From Rhodospirillales bacterium (lineage in GTDB: Bacteria; Pseudomonadota; Alphaproteobacteria; ATCC43930; CGMCC-115725), in the NCBI GenBank assembly GCA_027315365.1, contig DAHUYF010000123.1, forward strand, positions 1 through 64,000: a stretch of DNA of 64,000 nucleotides. Direction: 5' to 3'. Below the pieces are notes generated by a model, which saw nothing but the letters and a program-made list of their open reading frames with translations, was not told the origin of the DNA and ran no database searches. This document shows, piece after piece, positions 44,280 through 54,143 of this stretch. Within the stretch, counting starts at the first letter, position 1; each line of letters opens with the position of its first letter. The position numbers were made by a program, and so were the translations under genes.

Positions 44280-45895
44280 TCGGCCGCCTTCCCGCCGGGC
44301 GGCACCCGGCGCTGCTCGCGCAGCACCTGCTCCAAGCTGCGCAGCAGCGCTTCGCGCTCCGCTGCATCGCCCGTCCGGCGCAGCCGCTCATTGATCGCGA
44401 GCGCCAGCGCCGCGTGGCGGTTGTGCCAGTCGAGCGCGGACAGGGATTCCGGCGCCAGTCGCACCGCCGCCTGATCGAGCCGCGGGGCGCCGGGCCGATC
44501 CAGGACGAGCGAGGCGTCGAGCAGCGGCAGCAGCACCGGCACGGCCGGCGAGAGACGCGCCTCGAGCGCCGCGGCGAGACCCGCTCTCGCCCCGCCTTCG
44601 CCATGATTGAGGATGATGGCGCGCGCGATCGGCAGGCGTGCAACCACCCAGTCGACCAGCGCCGGCCGGTCGGCATGCGCCGAATAGACGTCGAGCTTGC
44701 GGATTTCCGCCGCGACCCGCACTTCCTCGCCCTCGATCCGCACGGATCTGGTGCCGTCCTGGAGCAGGCGCCCGAGCGTGCCCGGCGCTTGATACCCCAC
44801 CAGCAGCACGGTCGACTGCCGCCGCCAGAGATGCGCCTTGAGGTGGTGGCGGATGCGGCCGGCGTCGCACATGCCGCTGGCGGCGATGATGATCGCGCCC
44901 GAATGGATCCGGTTGAGCGCCTTGCTCTCGGCGACCTCGGCGGTGAAATGAAAGTTGTCGCGATCGAACGGGTTCTGCGCGGCCGCGGCTTCGCCCAGCG
45001 CCTCCAGATGTGCGGCAAACACCTCAGTGGCGCGCACCGCCAGCGGCGAATCGAGGAATACCGGCGTCTCCGGCAGTTCGCCCCGCGCGAACAGCAGGCC
45101 CAGATCGAACAGCAGCTCCTGCGTTCGCTCGACGGCAAACGCCGGGATGATCAGATTGCCGCCGCGTCCGAGCGCGGCCACTACCTCGGCGCGCAGCGCC
45201 TGGCGCCGCTGCTCGGCGCTGAGGTGAGGCCGCTCGCGGTCGCCATAGGTAGCCTCGACCACGACGCAGTCGAATCCCGTCGGCGCTTGCGCCGGGGGTT
45301 GCAGCGCATTGCCCTCCGGGCCGAGATCGCCCGAGAACAGCAGGCGAAGCGGCTTGCCGCCGGCGACAGTGACCTCCAGCTCGATCGAGGCCGAGCCGAG
45401 GATATGGCCGGCCTGCCAGAACCGCGCCCGGACACCCGGCAGCGGCGCAAACCACGCGTCATAGGCGACCGCGGCGATGCGCGGCAGCATCGCCGCGGCG
45501 TCGGCCTTGGTGTAGATCGCGGTCACCGGCGGCTCGCCGCGCTGCTGGCGCCGGCGATTGAGGCGCTCGACTTCGCTTTCCTGCACATATCCGGCGTCCG
45601 GCAGCATATAGGCCAGCAGGTCGCGCGTGCCGTCGGTGGCGAGGATCCGGCCGGAGAATCCCTGACGCACGAGCTTCGGCAGGAGGCCGGTATGGTCGAG
45701 ATGCGCATGCGTCAGCAGCACCGCGCCGAGACCGCCGGGAGCGAAGGGAAACGCGCCGTAATTGAGTTCCTTGAGCGTCTTGCTCCCCTGATAGAGGCCG
45801 CAATCGATCAGCAGCGAGCCGCCGGGCGTTTCCAGCGACGTGCAGGAGCCGGTCACCGTCCCGGCCGCACCGTGGAAGGTCAGCCGCAGGCTCAT
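44276..45895 (-). CDS. Metallo-beta-lactamase/beta-CASP RNA-processing nuclease
   Basis: This is a 539-residue protein. The metallo-beta-lactamase domain has [16 protein letters not shown] (about residues 58-73) and a beta-CASP domain (about 240-365). The C-terminal RMMBL part has [13 protein letters not shown]. This arrangement is that of the CPSF/Ysh1-like bacterial nucleases (COG1236). It may process or decay RNA during stress. Its start overlaps the stop of the phosphorylase gene (ATGA), so it is the third gene of the operon read from the site at 48413. Confidence 0.9.
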   Translation of the reverse strand: MSLRLTFHGAAGTVTGSCTSLETPGGSLLIDCGLYQGSKTLKELNYGAFPFAPGGLGAVLLTHAHLDHTGLLPKLVRQGFSGRILATDGTRDLLAYMLPDAGYVQESEVERLNRRRQQRGEPPVTAIYTKADAAAMLPRIAAVAYDAWFAPLPGVRARFWQAGHILGSASIELEVTVAGGKPLRLLFSGDLGPEGNALQPPAQAPTGFDCVVVEATYGDRERPHLSAEQRRQALRAEVVAALGRGGNLIIPAFAVERTQELLFDLGLLFARGELPETPVFLDSPLAVRATEVFAAHLEALGEAAAAQNPFDRDNFHFTAEVAESKALNRIHSGAIIIAASGMCDAGRIRHHLKAHLWRRQSTVLLVGYQAPGTLGRLLQDGTRSVRIEGEEVRVAAEIRKLDVYSAHADRPALVDWVVARLPIARAIILNHGEGGARAGLAAALEARLSPAVPVLLPLLDASLVLDRPGAPRLDQAAVRLAPESLSALDWHNRHAALALAINERLRRTGDAAEREALLRSLEQVLREQRRVPPGGKAAE

Positions 45896-47454
45896 CGCGG
45901 CGCCGTACCGACGGCGAAGCGGAAGCCGCTGTCCTCGGCCGCCTCCTCGGCAGCGAGGCGAAAATCGACCGGCAGACAGGCGTGAAGGCGATAGAGCGGC
46001 TCGCCCTGCTCGACCCGATCGCCCGGCTGCTTGAAGAGGTCGATGCCGGCGCCCTTGTCGGCTGGGGCGCCCGCCAGCCGGGCGAGCCGCGCGATGCGAT
46101 AGCAGTCCACCGCGGCCACCACGCCGTCGGTCCGCGCGGCCACGTCGCGCGTGAGCGGGCCAAGCGCCGGCGTCGCCGGCGGCGCCCCCTGCGCTGCCAT
46201 GATGCGCTCCATCTTGGCCAGCGCGGCGCCGCTCTCGAGGAGCTCGCGCGCCCGCACGAGGCCGGCGCCGCCGCGCAACGCGGGATCAAATTCGAGGATT
46301 CGGCCGGCGAGCAGCAGCGCGCGCTCGCGCAGCTCCGCCGGCGCCTGCGGCGCGTTGCTCAGCACCTGCAGGACGTCGCGCGCCTCGAGCGCGGGGCCGA
46401 TGCCGCGGCCGATCGGTCGGCTGCCGTCGGTGATCACCACCTCAAGCGGCAAGGAGACCTGGCCCGCCACGTATTCGAAGAGCTTGCGCAGCTGGATCGC
46501 CGCCGCCCCACTGCGCACCTTCGCCGTCGGGCCGACGGGGATGTCGATGAGCAGCCGGTTGGAGCCGGCCGACAGCTTCTTCGACAGGATCGACGCCACC
46601 AGCTGGCCCGGGGCGTCGATGTTGAGCGGCCGCTCCACGGAAATCAGAATATCGTCGGCCGGGGAAAGATTGACGTGCCCGCCCCACACCAGGCAGCCCT
46701 TCTCGGCGGCGACGATATCGCGCATGGTCTCGGTGTCGAGGTCGACGCGCGCCAGCACTTCCATGGTATCGGCCGTACCCGCCGGCGAGGTGATGGCGCG
46801 CGACGACGTCTTCGGAATGGTCAGCCCATGGGCCGCGATGATCGGCACCAGGATCATCGAGGTGCGATTGCCAGGAATACCGCCGATGCAATGCTTGTCC
46901 ACCACCATAGCATCCGGCCAGCTGAGCCGGGATCCGACCGCGGCCATGGCGCGCGTCAGGTGCAGCACCTCGCTCGTCGACAGGAACCCGGCGCAGGCGA
47001 CGACGAAGGCGGCAATCTCCATCTTGGAATAGCGCATGCCGGCGATGTCGCGGATGACGCCCTCCAGCGCCGCCGGCGTCAGCTCTTCGCCGCGGATCTT
47101 GGCGTGCACCGCTTCGAGGCTTTTCGGCGGCACCGCTTGCTCGAGTTCGACGCCGCTGCCCTCCGGCAGGCCGAGGAGCGCGAAAGCCTGCTCGCTCAGT
47201 CCCACCTCGTCCGGCGCGAGCCAGCCCTCGTGATCGACGATATTGAGGGTCGCCAGGATTCGCCGCTCGCCGCTCCCGAGTTCCACCTTTTCCAGTGCCT
47301 GGAATTCGCCTGGGCGGTATATGGCCGAGCGCCGCGGCAGAAAAGCGACCGCCTCGCGGTAGGTGTCGACCGGTATCCGCCGCAGCCGCAGCCGGCCGGC
47401 CGGCTCCCCGTCGCGGCGCGGCGATCCGGTGCCCGCCACCTTCGGCGCATCCAT
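45892..47454 (-). CDS. Nucleoside/nucleotide phosphorylase (AMP phosphorylase-like, DeoA superfamily)
   Basis: This is a 520-residue protein with an extra N-terminal domain of about 85 residues that ordinary thymidine phosphorylase lacks. The core has [34 protein letters not shown] and [12 protein letters not shown]. The length and the [14 protein letters not shown] loop are those of the archaeal AMP phosphorylase type, which splits nucleoside monophosphates to base and ribose 1,5-bisphosphate. Thymidine or other nucleoside activity is also possible. The partner enzymes of the archaeal AMP pathway (R15P isomerase, RuBisCO) are not present here. Confidence 0.88.
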   Translation of the reverse strand: MDAPKVAGTGSPRRDGEPAGRLRLRRIPVDTYREAVAFLPRRSAIYRPGEFQALEKVELGSGERRILATLNIVDHEGWLAPDEVGLSEQAFALLGLPEGSGVELEQAVPPKSLEAVHAKIRGEELTPAALEGVIRDIAGMRYSKMEIAAFVVACAGFLSTSEVLHLTRAMAAVGSRLSWPDAMVVDKHCIGGIPGNRTSMILVPIIAAHGLTIPKTSSRAITSPAGTADTMEVLARVDLDTETMRDIVAAEKGCLVWGGHVNLSPADDILISVERPLNIDAPGQLVASILSKKLSAGSNRLLIDIPVGPTAKVRSGAAAIQLRKLFEYVAGQVSLPLEVVITDGSRPIGRGIGPALEARDVLQVLSNAPQAPAELRERALLLAGRILEFDPALRGGAGLVRARELLESGAALAKMERIMAAQGAPPATPALGPLTRDVAARTDGVVAAVDCYRIARLARLAGAPADKGAGIDLFKQPGDRVEQGEPLYRLHACLPVDFRLAAEEAAEDSGFRFAVGTAPR

Positions 47455-47475
47455 CGTCCGGGCCCGTCCGGCGGC

Positions 47476-48351
47476 CTAATGCGACAGCAGCAGCGGCAAC
47501 AGGCTGGTGGCGACGACTTGGCGCGTCGCGCCGCCGAACAGCAGTTCGCGCCAGGGCGCATGACCATAGCCTCCCATCACCAGCAGATCAGCCCCCCGAT
47601 CGCGCGCCGCCGCCAGCAGCAGCTCGCCCGGACCGACATGCTCGACCCGATCGACCGCATCCGCCGTCGCCCGCACACCGTACCAGCCGAGGTGCCTGAC
47701 CAGCTCCGCGGCGCCGGTCTCGCCGATCGACAGCACGTGCACGGATTGCGCAGCGCGCAGGAACGGAATCGCCCCGGCGAGCGCCCTGGCCGCCTCTGGG
47801 GAATCGTTCCAGGCGAGCGCGATGGTCTCGCCCAGCAGCTTGGGCGGCTCGGCGGGCGCGATCAGCACCGGCCGACCGCTGGCCAGCAGCGCCTCTTCGA
47901 TCGCGTCGCTGTAGGGCTGATCGACCACGCGACCGGACCGGCCGAGGATCAGCAGGTCGAAGAGCCGCGCGCGGTTGGCGACGGTGGTGGCGCCATAGCC
48001 GGTCTCTTCGCGCCAGCAGGCCGAAGCCTGCCGCAGCAGCGCCGGATCCGTGCCAGGGAGCGGCGGCGCGGCGCGCAGCGGAAGCGCGTGCCGCGCCGCC
48101 GCCGCATCGAATATCCGGCGTGCGGCGGTCGCCATGTCGCCGGCATCGCGCATCGCCTGCTCGATGATGTCGCCGCTCAGCGGCGTGGCGAAGCCATCGG
48201 CGGCGGCGGCCACCATCTCGCGCGGATCGGGTCTGGCATGCAGCGCTTCGAGATGACCGTCGAAGCGGCGTGCGAGGCGGCAGGCCAGCTCGACCACTCC
48301 CGAACTCGCAGCGCCGCCGCTGACGGCCACGAGCATTGTGCGAATGTCCAT
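47476..48351 (-). CDS. Universal stress protein (tandem UspA-type)
   Basis: This is a 291-residue protein with two UspA-like halves. The C-terminal half has the ATP-binding-type loop VMGGYGHAPWRELLFGGATRQV. GAGAGGGG lies before the ATG at 48351. It is the first gene of an operon with the phosphorylase and the nuclease. It resembles 49695-50558, and the second half of the two proteins is nearly the same in layout. An FNR-type site lies 68 bp upstream. Confidence 0.9.
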   Translation of the reverse strand: MDIRTMLVAVSGGAASSGVVELACRLARRFDGHLEALHARPDPREMVAAAADGFATPLSGDIIEQAMRDAGDMATAARRIFDAAAARHALPLRAAPPLPGTDPALLRQASACWREETGYGATTVANRARLFDLLILGRSGRVVDQPYSDAIEEALLASGRPVLIAPAEPPKLLGETIALAWNDSPEAARALAGAIPFLRAAQSVHVLSIGETGAAELVRHLGWYGVRATADAVDRVEHVGPGELLLAAARDRGADLLVMGGYGHAPWRELLFGGATRQVVATSLLPLLLSH

Positions 48352-48412
48352 GCCCCTCTCCTCTACCGGACTTTCCATCATCTCATCCTGCGGAACGGTC
48401 TGCCAATACTCA

Positions 48413-48426
48413 TTGAGGTGGATCAA
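48413..48426 (-). promoter_or_regulatory. FNR/FixK-type site TTGATCCACCTCAA (minus strand)
   Basis: Perfect TTGA-N6-TCAA palindrome centred 68 bp upstream of the universal stress protein gene at 47476-48351. The adjacent site at 48477 faces the other way, so the two serve divergent genes. Confidence 0.78.
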
Positions 48427-48476
48427 TCATTTGGCCCATTCTTTCGCATCGCCCGAGACGGTTCGCGACGAAGCAA

Positions 48477-48490
48477 TTGACGTACATCAA
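48477..48490 (+). promoter_or_regulatory. FNR/FixK-type site TTGACGTACATCAA
   Basis: Perfect palindrome centred 53.5 bp upstream of the CBS gene ATG (48537). With a class II promoter the 5' leader would be about 12 bp, which matches the GAGAGG ribosome site. Confidence 0.8.
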
Positions 48491-48536
48491 TTCGCACCGC
48501 CGCATGACGTCCTAATGTTCATGCCGAGAGGTTGCC

Positions 48537-48953
48537 ATGAGAGCGATGTCCGAGATCGTCAGGGATCAGAAACCCCTGATAATGCCACCCAAAACCACGG
48601 TGAAGCATGCCTGTGAGCGCATGCGCGAGCGGCGGGTCGGCGCCGTGCTGGTGGCGGACAGGGATCACCACCTGCTTGGCATCTTTACCGGCCGCGACGC
48701 CGTCTGCCGCGTCCTGGCGGAAGGCAAGGATGCGGCCGAGACGACGCTTGCCGAAGTCATGACGCGCGATCCCGCAACGATGCCGCCGACCGATACCGCG
48801 ATCGAAGCGCTGCGGCTGATGCGCGACGGCGGCTTCCGCCACGTGCCGGTGGTCGCCGGCGGCAAGGCGATCGGCGTCGTCTCGCATGGCGATTTTCGCG
48901 GGCTGGAGACCGCCCGTCTCGACGACGAAACCGGACTTTGGGAGCGGCTTTAG
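48537..48953 (+). CDS. Two-CBS-domain protein
   Basis: This is a 138-residue protein with two CBS repeats (VKHACERMRERRVGAVLVADRD and IEALRLMRDGGFRHVPVVAGG). Such stand-alone pairs bind adenine nucleotides and report energy status. GAGAGG lies before the ATG. It is divergent from the universal stress protein gene and has its own FNR-type site. Partner unknown. Confidence 0.92.
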   Translation: MRAMSEIVRDQKPLIMPPKTTVKHACERMRERRVGAVLVADRDHHLLGIFTGRDAVCRVLAEGKDAAETTLAEVMTRDPATMPPTDTAIEALRLMRDGGFRHVPVVAGGKAIGVVSHGDFRGLETARLDDETGLWERL

Positions 48954-49030
48954 GACGTTGCGCCGACTCGAATCGGCGCTCCGCGTCGGTTCATCCACGG
49001 TCACGACATTCAACCTGAGGGAGATGGTCC

Positions 49031-49561
49031 ATGGCTGATACTCCGGTCGAGGTCAAGAAGGCTACGGCTACGGCTACCGCTCCGGCGCCGACGCGCGCCC
49101 AGACGCCGGACGTCTGGCGATCGTTCCGCGGCGAGATGGATCGGTTGTTCGATCGCTTCGGCTTCCCGTCGTTCCGACGCATGCTCGACGTCGAGCCGTT
49201 CTGGAACTACGAGACGTCGTTCGGGGTCGCCGCTCCGGCGGTGGACGTGACCGAGGACGAGAACGCCTACAAGATCGCCGCTGAGCTTCCCGGCATCGCC
49301 GAGAAGGATATCGACGTATCGGTCTCCGGCGACGTGCTCGTGCTCAAGGGCGAGAAGCGCCAGGAGCGTGAGCAGAAGGAGAAGAATCGCTATGTATCCG
49401 AGCGCAGCTACGGGAGTTTCCAGCGGAGCTTCTCGATTCCGGACGGCGTCGACCGAGACAAGATCAGCGCGGAGTTCGCCAAGGGCGTGCTCACGCTGAC
49501 CCTGCCGAAGACGGCCGAGGCGCAAAAGCAGCGGAAGAAGATCGAGATCAAGTCGGGCTGA
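49031..49561 (+). CDS. Small heat shock protein Hsp20
   Basis: This is a 176-residue chaperone. A Thr/Ala/Pro-rich start precedes the alpha-crystallin domain (about residues 65-165), with APAVDVTEDENAYKIAAELPGI, VLVLKGEKRQE and GVLTLTLPKT near the end. It holds unfolding proteins. GAGGGAGATGG lies before the ATG. No FNR-type site is seen upstream, unlike its neighbours, so another stress signal may control it, or it reads through from the CBS gene 77 bp before. Confidence 0.93.
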   Translation: MADTPVEVKKATATATAPAPTRAQTPDVWRSFRGEMDRLFDRFGFPSFRRMLDVEPFWNYETSFGVAAPAVDVTEDENAYKIAAELPGIAEKDIDVSVSGDVLVLKGEKRQEREQKEKNRYVSERSYGSFQRSFSIPDGVDRDKISAEFAKGVLTLTLPKTAEAQKQRKKIEIKSG

Positions 49562-49694
49562 TCCGTCGGCCAGCCGAAGCGGCGGGGGAAGCCTCCCGCC
49601 GTCGGCCGGTGCGATGCGGGCGGCGGCAAAGCCGGGGGTTGTCTCCGAACAACGCGCCAAAACGCATTTCGACAGAGATATAAAGCATCTGGCG

Positions 49695-50558
49695 ATGAAG
49701 ACGATCCTTGTCCTCGCCGGCGGTAGCGAGACGGACGCGTCCGTCTTCGAGACGGCCTTCGCCGCCGCCGCGCCGCTCGCCGCGCATCTTGCCTTCTTCC
49801 ACGCCCGCATCAGCCCGGGCGAGGCGGCGGCGCATACGCCGCATGTCGATTTCATGCAGGGAGCTGGGTTGCATGACGCGCTGCACCAGCTTGGCGCCAG
49901 GGCGCAGGCCCGGTCAGCGGCGGCGCAGCGCCACTTCCGGGCGTTCTGCGGCAAGCACGATATCGACGTCAGGAACACGCCGGCCCGCGACCCGGGGGTC
50001 TCCGCCAGCTGGCACGAAGAGCTGGGCGATGCAATCGAGCGCATGATGCTCCGCGCCCGCCACAACGATCTCGTGATCGCCGGGCGTCCGTCGGGCGCCG
50101 ACGGGCTGCCGCGCGACCTGATCGAGCGTCTCCTGTTCGGTTGCGGACGGCCGCTGCTGCTGGCGCCGCCGCGCGCGCCGCGGCGACTTACCGGCACGGC
50201 ACTGGTCGGCTGGAAGGAGACGGCGGGGGCCGCTCGCGCGCTCACCGCGGCCTTGCCGCTGCTCGCCAAGAGCAAGCGCGTCGTCATCGCGAATATCGAG
50301 GAAGGCGCGCAATCGCTCCCGCACGCGGCCGATGTCGTCCGGCACCTGGCATGGCACGGCATCGCCGCCGAAGCAAAGCGGATACCCCCCGACGGCCGGC
50401 CGGTCTCCCTCCAGCTGGAGAGCGCCGCAGCCGATTGCGGGGCTGATCTCCTGGTGATGGGAGCCTATGGCCGCGGTCCGATGCGCGAGCTGATCTTCGG
50501 CGGGTGCACGCAGCATGTCCTTGCCGGGGCGCGGCTGCCCGTCTTCCTCATGCATTGA
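49695..50558 (+). CDS. Universal stress protein (tandem UspA-type)
   Basis: This is a 287-residue protein. The N-terminal half has VIAGRPSGADG, and the C-terminal half has the loop LLVMGAYGRGPMRELIFGG and ends VFLMH. The start at 49695 (MKTILVLAGG) is chosen because the UspA beta-strand begins there; the upstream in-frame region is basic and not conserved. It is a paralogue of 47476-48351. No FNR-type site is seen directly upstream. Confidence 0.9.
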   Translation: MKTILVLAGGSETDASVFETAFAAAAPLAAHLAFFHARISPGEAAAHTPHVDFMQGAGLHDALHQLGARAQARSAAAQRHFRAFCGKHDIDVRNTPARDPGVSASWHEELGDAIERMMLRARHNDLVIAGRPSGADGLPRDLIERLLFGCGRPLLLAPPRAPRRLTGTALVGWKETAGAARALTAALPLLAKSKRVVIANIEEGAQSLPHAADVVRHLAWHGIAAEAKRIPPDGRPVSLQLESAAADCGADLLVMGAYGRGPMRELIFGGCTQHVLAGARLPVFLMH

Positions 50559-50611
50559 GCCCGCGGCTCGACCGGCCGCACGCACGGAAGAGCCATCATG
50601 TCGCGTCGATT

Positions 50612-50625
50612 TTGATTCGGATCAA
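50612..50625 (+). promoter_or_regulatory. FNR/FixK-type site TTGATTCGGATCAA
   Basis: Perfect palindrome centred 90 bp upstream of the unknown gene at 50709-51050. Confidence 0.78.
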
Positions 50626-50708
50626 GGCAAGCCCGGGCATCTGGATGTATCAGAAGAAAATGGGCCGCGACGGACGCCGGTCCGCCGCCATCGAGGAGGG
50701 ACGGTCAA

Positions 50709-51050
50709 ATGACGCTTCGAATTGCATCAGGGGTCGCCGACCGGATCGCAAGGCTCATCGGCTGGAGGCGAGACGGATGGCAGAAACTGCCGGCGGCGCA
50801 GGACCACGATCCCGGCGCCTGCGCCGCACCGGTGGAGGACGCAGCGCCGCCTCGACCCCGGTATGTCTTGGCGCCGCCGCTGCTGCGCTGCCTCGGCGGC
50901 TGGTCGGTCCATAACGGCGCGTCTAACCGCCTCATCGCAGACGGCCTGAGCCGGAGACAGGCGGAGACGCTGTGCATGGTCCTCGATCTCGCGGACCATT
51001 GGCGACGCGACAGCCAAGCCGAGGCAGTTCGTCGCGGGGAGGAAGACTGA
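50709..51050 (+). CDS. Protein of unknown function preceded by an FNR-type site
   Basis: This is a 113-residue protein. I recognise no family. The first 25 residues are basic and amphipathic (RIARLIGWRRDGWQ), the middle is Pro/Ala-rich, and the end is helical and charged (LSRRQAETLCMVLDLADHWRRD). No membrane segment or signal peptide is clear. GAGGGACGG precedes the ATG. The FNR-type site makes it part of the same putative regulon, which supports it being a real gene. Confidence 0.68.
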   Translation: MTLRIASGVADRIARLIGWRRDGWQKLPAAQDHDPGACAAPVEDAAPPRPRYVLAPPLLRCLGGWSVHNGASNRLIADGLSRRQAETLCMVLDLADHWRRDSQAEAVRRGEED

Positions 51051-51086
51051 CGCAAGCGGGGCCGGCTGCGCCCGGCAGGAGGCGCG

Positions 51087-52388
51087 TCAGCGCTTTCCGA
51101 TGCGGAACATCCGCATCGTGTCATCGTACTCGAAGACCTCGGCATACCGTGCCCAGCCCGTGACCGCGCGCAAGGTCCGTTCCGCGTCGCGGCGGATCAT
51201 GTGGTCTTCGAGCTCCGACTCGAACCGCACGCGCGGCGCACGATGGCCTTCGCGCTCGTCGAGAACGCGGCGAATATGCGCGGCAAGCGGCACGAATTTG
51301 AGCAGATGCTCGTTGAACAGCCGCTTGCGCTCCTCCGTCTCGCAGCGGACAAAGGTGCGCCCTGCCGCTGTGAGCTTGAGGCTCCCCGCACTCAGCTCGG
51401 CGAACTCCAGGATGTGCAGCCCCTCGGCGATCGGGAAGAGATCGTCCACTTCGAAAGAGAGCGCGCCGGCGAGCGCGCCCAGTTCGGCGCTGCCGGAATA
51501 AGGCGCCGAGGCCAGGGTCTCGAGCAGGCCGCGCATCTGGTTGACGGAGGCGCGCGGCAGCGCCTGCGCCAGCCCGCCGTGAAGCCGGCCCTGCGCTTTG
51601 ATCGAGGCGAGCGCGCGCGAGGTCAGGATCGAATAGATCTCGTCGACGATGGCCCGGAAGGCGTCGTCCAGGCGGTTGCGGGGACGCGCGAGCGGAACCG
51701 GGATATCGGCGGCAATTCGGCCGGGATTGGAGGAGAGGACGAGGGTCCGGTCGCACATCAGAACCGCTTCCTCGATATTGTGGGTCACGAGCAGTACCGA
51801 CCGGGTCGGCATCTGGCGCTCGATCCAGAGATCGAGAAAGTCGGTGCGCAGCGTCTCCGCCGTCAGCACGTCGAGGGCCGAGAACGGCTCGTCCATGAGC
51901 AGCACGAGGGGCTCGATGACCATAGCCCGGGCGAACCCCACCCGCTGGCGCATGCCACCCGACAGCTCGCGCGGATATGCGGATTGAAAGCCGTCGAGCC
52001 CGATCAGGTCGATGGCGGATTGCGCGCGCCGGCGCGCCTCTGCGCGGGGCAGCCCGAGCGCGTCGAGTCCGGCCTCCACATTCTCCAAGACCGTCAACCA
52101 GGGGAAGAGCGCGAAGGTCTGGAATACCACTGCGATGCCTTCGGCGGGCCCCTCGAGCGGCGCCCCGCGATAGAGGATCTCGCCGGAAGTGGGCCTGATG
52201 AGCCCGGCGGCAATACGCAGCAGGGTCGACTTGCCGGAGCCGGAGCGCCCGAGAAGGCCCAGGATCTCGCCATCGCGCAGGGCGAGATCGATATCCGCGA
52301 GCACCGGCAGCGGCTCCCCGGACGGCTTGGCGAAGGTCCGGCAGATCTTGCGCAGCTCGATGGTCGGCGCGCCGGCTGTCGCAGTCAT
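51087..52388 (-). CDS. ABC transporter ATPase (NitT/TauT type) with C-terminal AAA-associated domain
   Basis: This is a 433-residue protein. The ATPase domain (about residues 1-270) has Walker A GRSGSGKST, signature LSGGMRQRVGFARA and Walker B LVLLMDEPFSALD. A C-terminal domain of about 140 residues (from MRGLLETLASAP) is the AAA-associated domain found on a subset of these ATPases and may regulate the transporter. It follows the permease gene by 8 bp. No periplasmic binding protein gene is nearby, so the substrate is unknown. Confidence 0.9.
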   Translation of the reverse strand: MTATAGAPTIELRKICRTFAKPSGEPLPVLADIDLALRDGEILGLLGRSGSGKSTLLRIAAGLIRPTSGEILYRGAPLEGPAEGIAVVFQTFALFPWLTVLENVEAGLDALGLPRAEARRRAQSAIDLIGLDGFQSAYPRELSGGMRQRVGFARAMVIEPLVLLMDEPFSALDVLTAETLRTDFLDLWIERQMPTRSVLLVTHNIEEAVLMCDRTLVLSSNPGRIAADIPVPLARPRNRLDDAFRAIVDEIYSILTSRALASIKAQGRLHGGLAQALPRASVNQMRGLLETLASAPYSGSAELGALAGALSFEVDDLFPIAEGLHILEFAELSAGSLKLTAAGRTFVRCETEERKRLFNEHLLKFVPLAAHIRRVLDEREGHRAPRVRFESELEDHMIRRDAERTLRAVTGWARYAEVFEYDDTMRMFRIGKR

Positions 52389-52396
52389 CGGCGCGC

Positions 52397-54133
52397 TCAG
52401 TCGAGCCGCGTCCGGCGCTCGGCGAAAGCGTAGAGCGGACGCCAGAGCAGGCGATTCGCGGCGATGACGAACAGCGACATGACGGCTATGCCGAGTGCGA
52501 TGCGCGGAAAGTCGCCGGCGGCGGTCCGCTCGGCGATATAGGCTCCGAGGCCGCCGGCGCTGAGCCGGGTCTGTCCCCAGCTCACCGCTTCTGCGACGAT
52601 GCTCGCGTTCCACGCCCCGCCGGAGGCGGTAATGGCGCCGGTGACGTAAAAGGGAAAGACGCCGGGCAGCATCACCTCCCGCCACCAACGCCAGCCTCCG
52701 ATGCGGAAGCTCGCCGCCGCCTCGCGAAAATCGCTTGGAAACGCGCTCGCGCCTGCCACGACATTGAAGAGAATATACCATTGGGTCCCGAGGACCATCA
52801 GCGGACTGAGCCAGATCCGAGGCGCGAGGTCGAACCGCAGGATGAAGAACACGGCCACCGGAAAGAGCAGGTTGGCGGGAAAGGCCGCGAGGAACTGCGC
52901 CAGCGGCTGCGCTGCCTCGGCGAGCTTCGGCCTCAGCCCCACGAAAACCCCGATCGGCACCCACACCACCGTCGCGAGCGCGATGAGGACGGCGACCCGG
53001 AGCAAGGTGAGCCCGCCCTCGCCAGCGGCGACCGCGACGTCGCCCCACGACAGCTCGGCGCCGGCGACGCGGTAGAGCTGCCGCAGCGCGGCGCCAATGC
53101 CGGCAATGATCAGGCCGTACCACGCGAGATCGCCGATCCGCCGCCGGGGTCCCCAGCCGATGAGGCCGTGAAGCGCCGGCGGCAAGGAGAGCCGCGCCCG
53201 CGCCGCGCTCGCCAGTCCCGCCGCCATCGGGCTGGTGACCCGCCGCAGCAGGCGCGCACGGCGAAACAGGTCGAGCACCCAGGATCGCGGCACCGATGCC
53301 GCGGCGGTCTGCTCAAAACGGAACTTGTCCGCCCAGGCCACCAGCGGACGGAACAGCAGCTGATCGTAGACGAGGATCGCGGCGCTCATCGCAACGATCG
53401 CCCAGCCCACGGCGGCCAGATCGCGCTCGGCGATCGCGCGCGCGACATAGGAACCGACGCCGGGAAGATTGATCTGGAGATCGCCGACCGCGATCGCCTC
53501 GGAGGCCACGACGAAGAACCATCCGCCCGACATCGACATCATCGTGTTCCAGACGAGGCCCGGCATGGCAAATGGCACCTCGAGCCGCCAGAAGCGCTGC
53601 CAGGCCGAGAAGCGGAAGCTGCGGCTCGCCTCATCGAGGTCGCGCGGCACCGTCCGCAGCGATTGATAGAAGCTGAACGCCATGTTCCAGGCCTGACTGG
53701 TGAAAATGGCGAAGATCGCGGCGAGCTCCGGCCCCAGCTCATTGCCGGGGAAGAGCGCCACGAAAAACAGCACCGTGAAGGAAAGATATCCCAGGATCGG
53801 CACCGATTGCAGCACGTCGAGCAACGGCACCAGTACCATCTCCGCGCGACGGCTCTTGGCGGCCAGCGTGGCGTAGGTGAAGGTGAAGAACAGCGACGCC
53901 GCGATGGCCACCAGCATCCGCATCGTGGTGCGCAGCGCGTAGAACGGGAGCGCGAGGGGCGAGAGCGTGATGTCCGGCTGCCGCGCGGCGCCGAGCGGGG
54001 CGACCATCTGGCGGGCGGTCGAGCCGAGAACCAGGATGAGTGCGAGCACCAGCACGGTGGCGGCAAGATCGCGCCAGCCCGGGGCTTGCCGGTACCACCT
54101 GCCGTCCCTCAGAATCTCCGCGTGATGCTCCAT
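52397..54133 (-). CDS. ABC transporter permease, two fused inner-membrane domains
   Basis: This is a 578-residue protein with about 12 helices in two halves. Each half has the EAA-type loop of binding-protein-dependent permeases (RDLDEASRSFRFSAWQRF in the first, FREAAASFRIGGWRWW in the second). It is a fused NitT/TauT-type permease, so one gene supplies both channel subunits. It starts 10 bp after the PHA synthase stop and is therefore likely to be in the same operon. Substrate unknown. Confidence 0.88.
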   Translation of the reverse strand: MEHHAEILRDGRWYRQAPGWRDLAATVLVLALILVLGSTARQMVAPLGAARQPDITLSPLALPFYALRTTMRMLVAIAASLFFTFTYATLAAKSRRAEMVLVPLLDVLQSVPILGYLSFTVLFFVALFPGNELGPELAAIFAIFTSQAWNMAFSFYQSLRTVPRDLDEASRSFRFSAWQRFWRLEVPFAMPGLVWNTMMSMSGGWFFVVASEAIAVGDLQINLPGVGSYVARAIAERDLAAVGWAIVAMSAAILVYDQLLFRPLVAWADKFRFEQTAAASVPRSWVLDLFRRARLLRRVTSPMAAGLASAARARLSLPPALHGLIGWGPRRRIGDLAWYGLIIAGIGAALRQLYRVAGAELSWGDVAVAAGEGGLTLLRVAVLIALATVVWVPIGVFVGLRPKLAEAAQPLAQFLAAFPANLLFPVAVFFILRFDLAPRIWLSPLMVLGTQWYILFNVVAGASAFPSDFREAAASFRIGGWRWWREVMLPGVFPFYVTGAITASGGAWNASIVAEAVSWGQTRLSAGGLGAYIAERTAAGDFPRIALGIAVMSLFVIAANRLLWRPLYAFAERRTRLD

Positions 54134-54143
54134 GACCGTGAGG

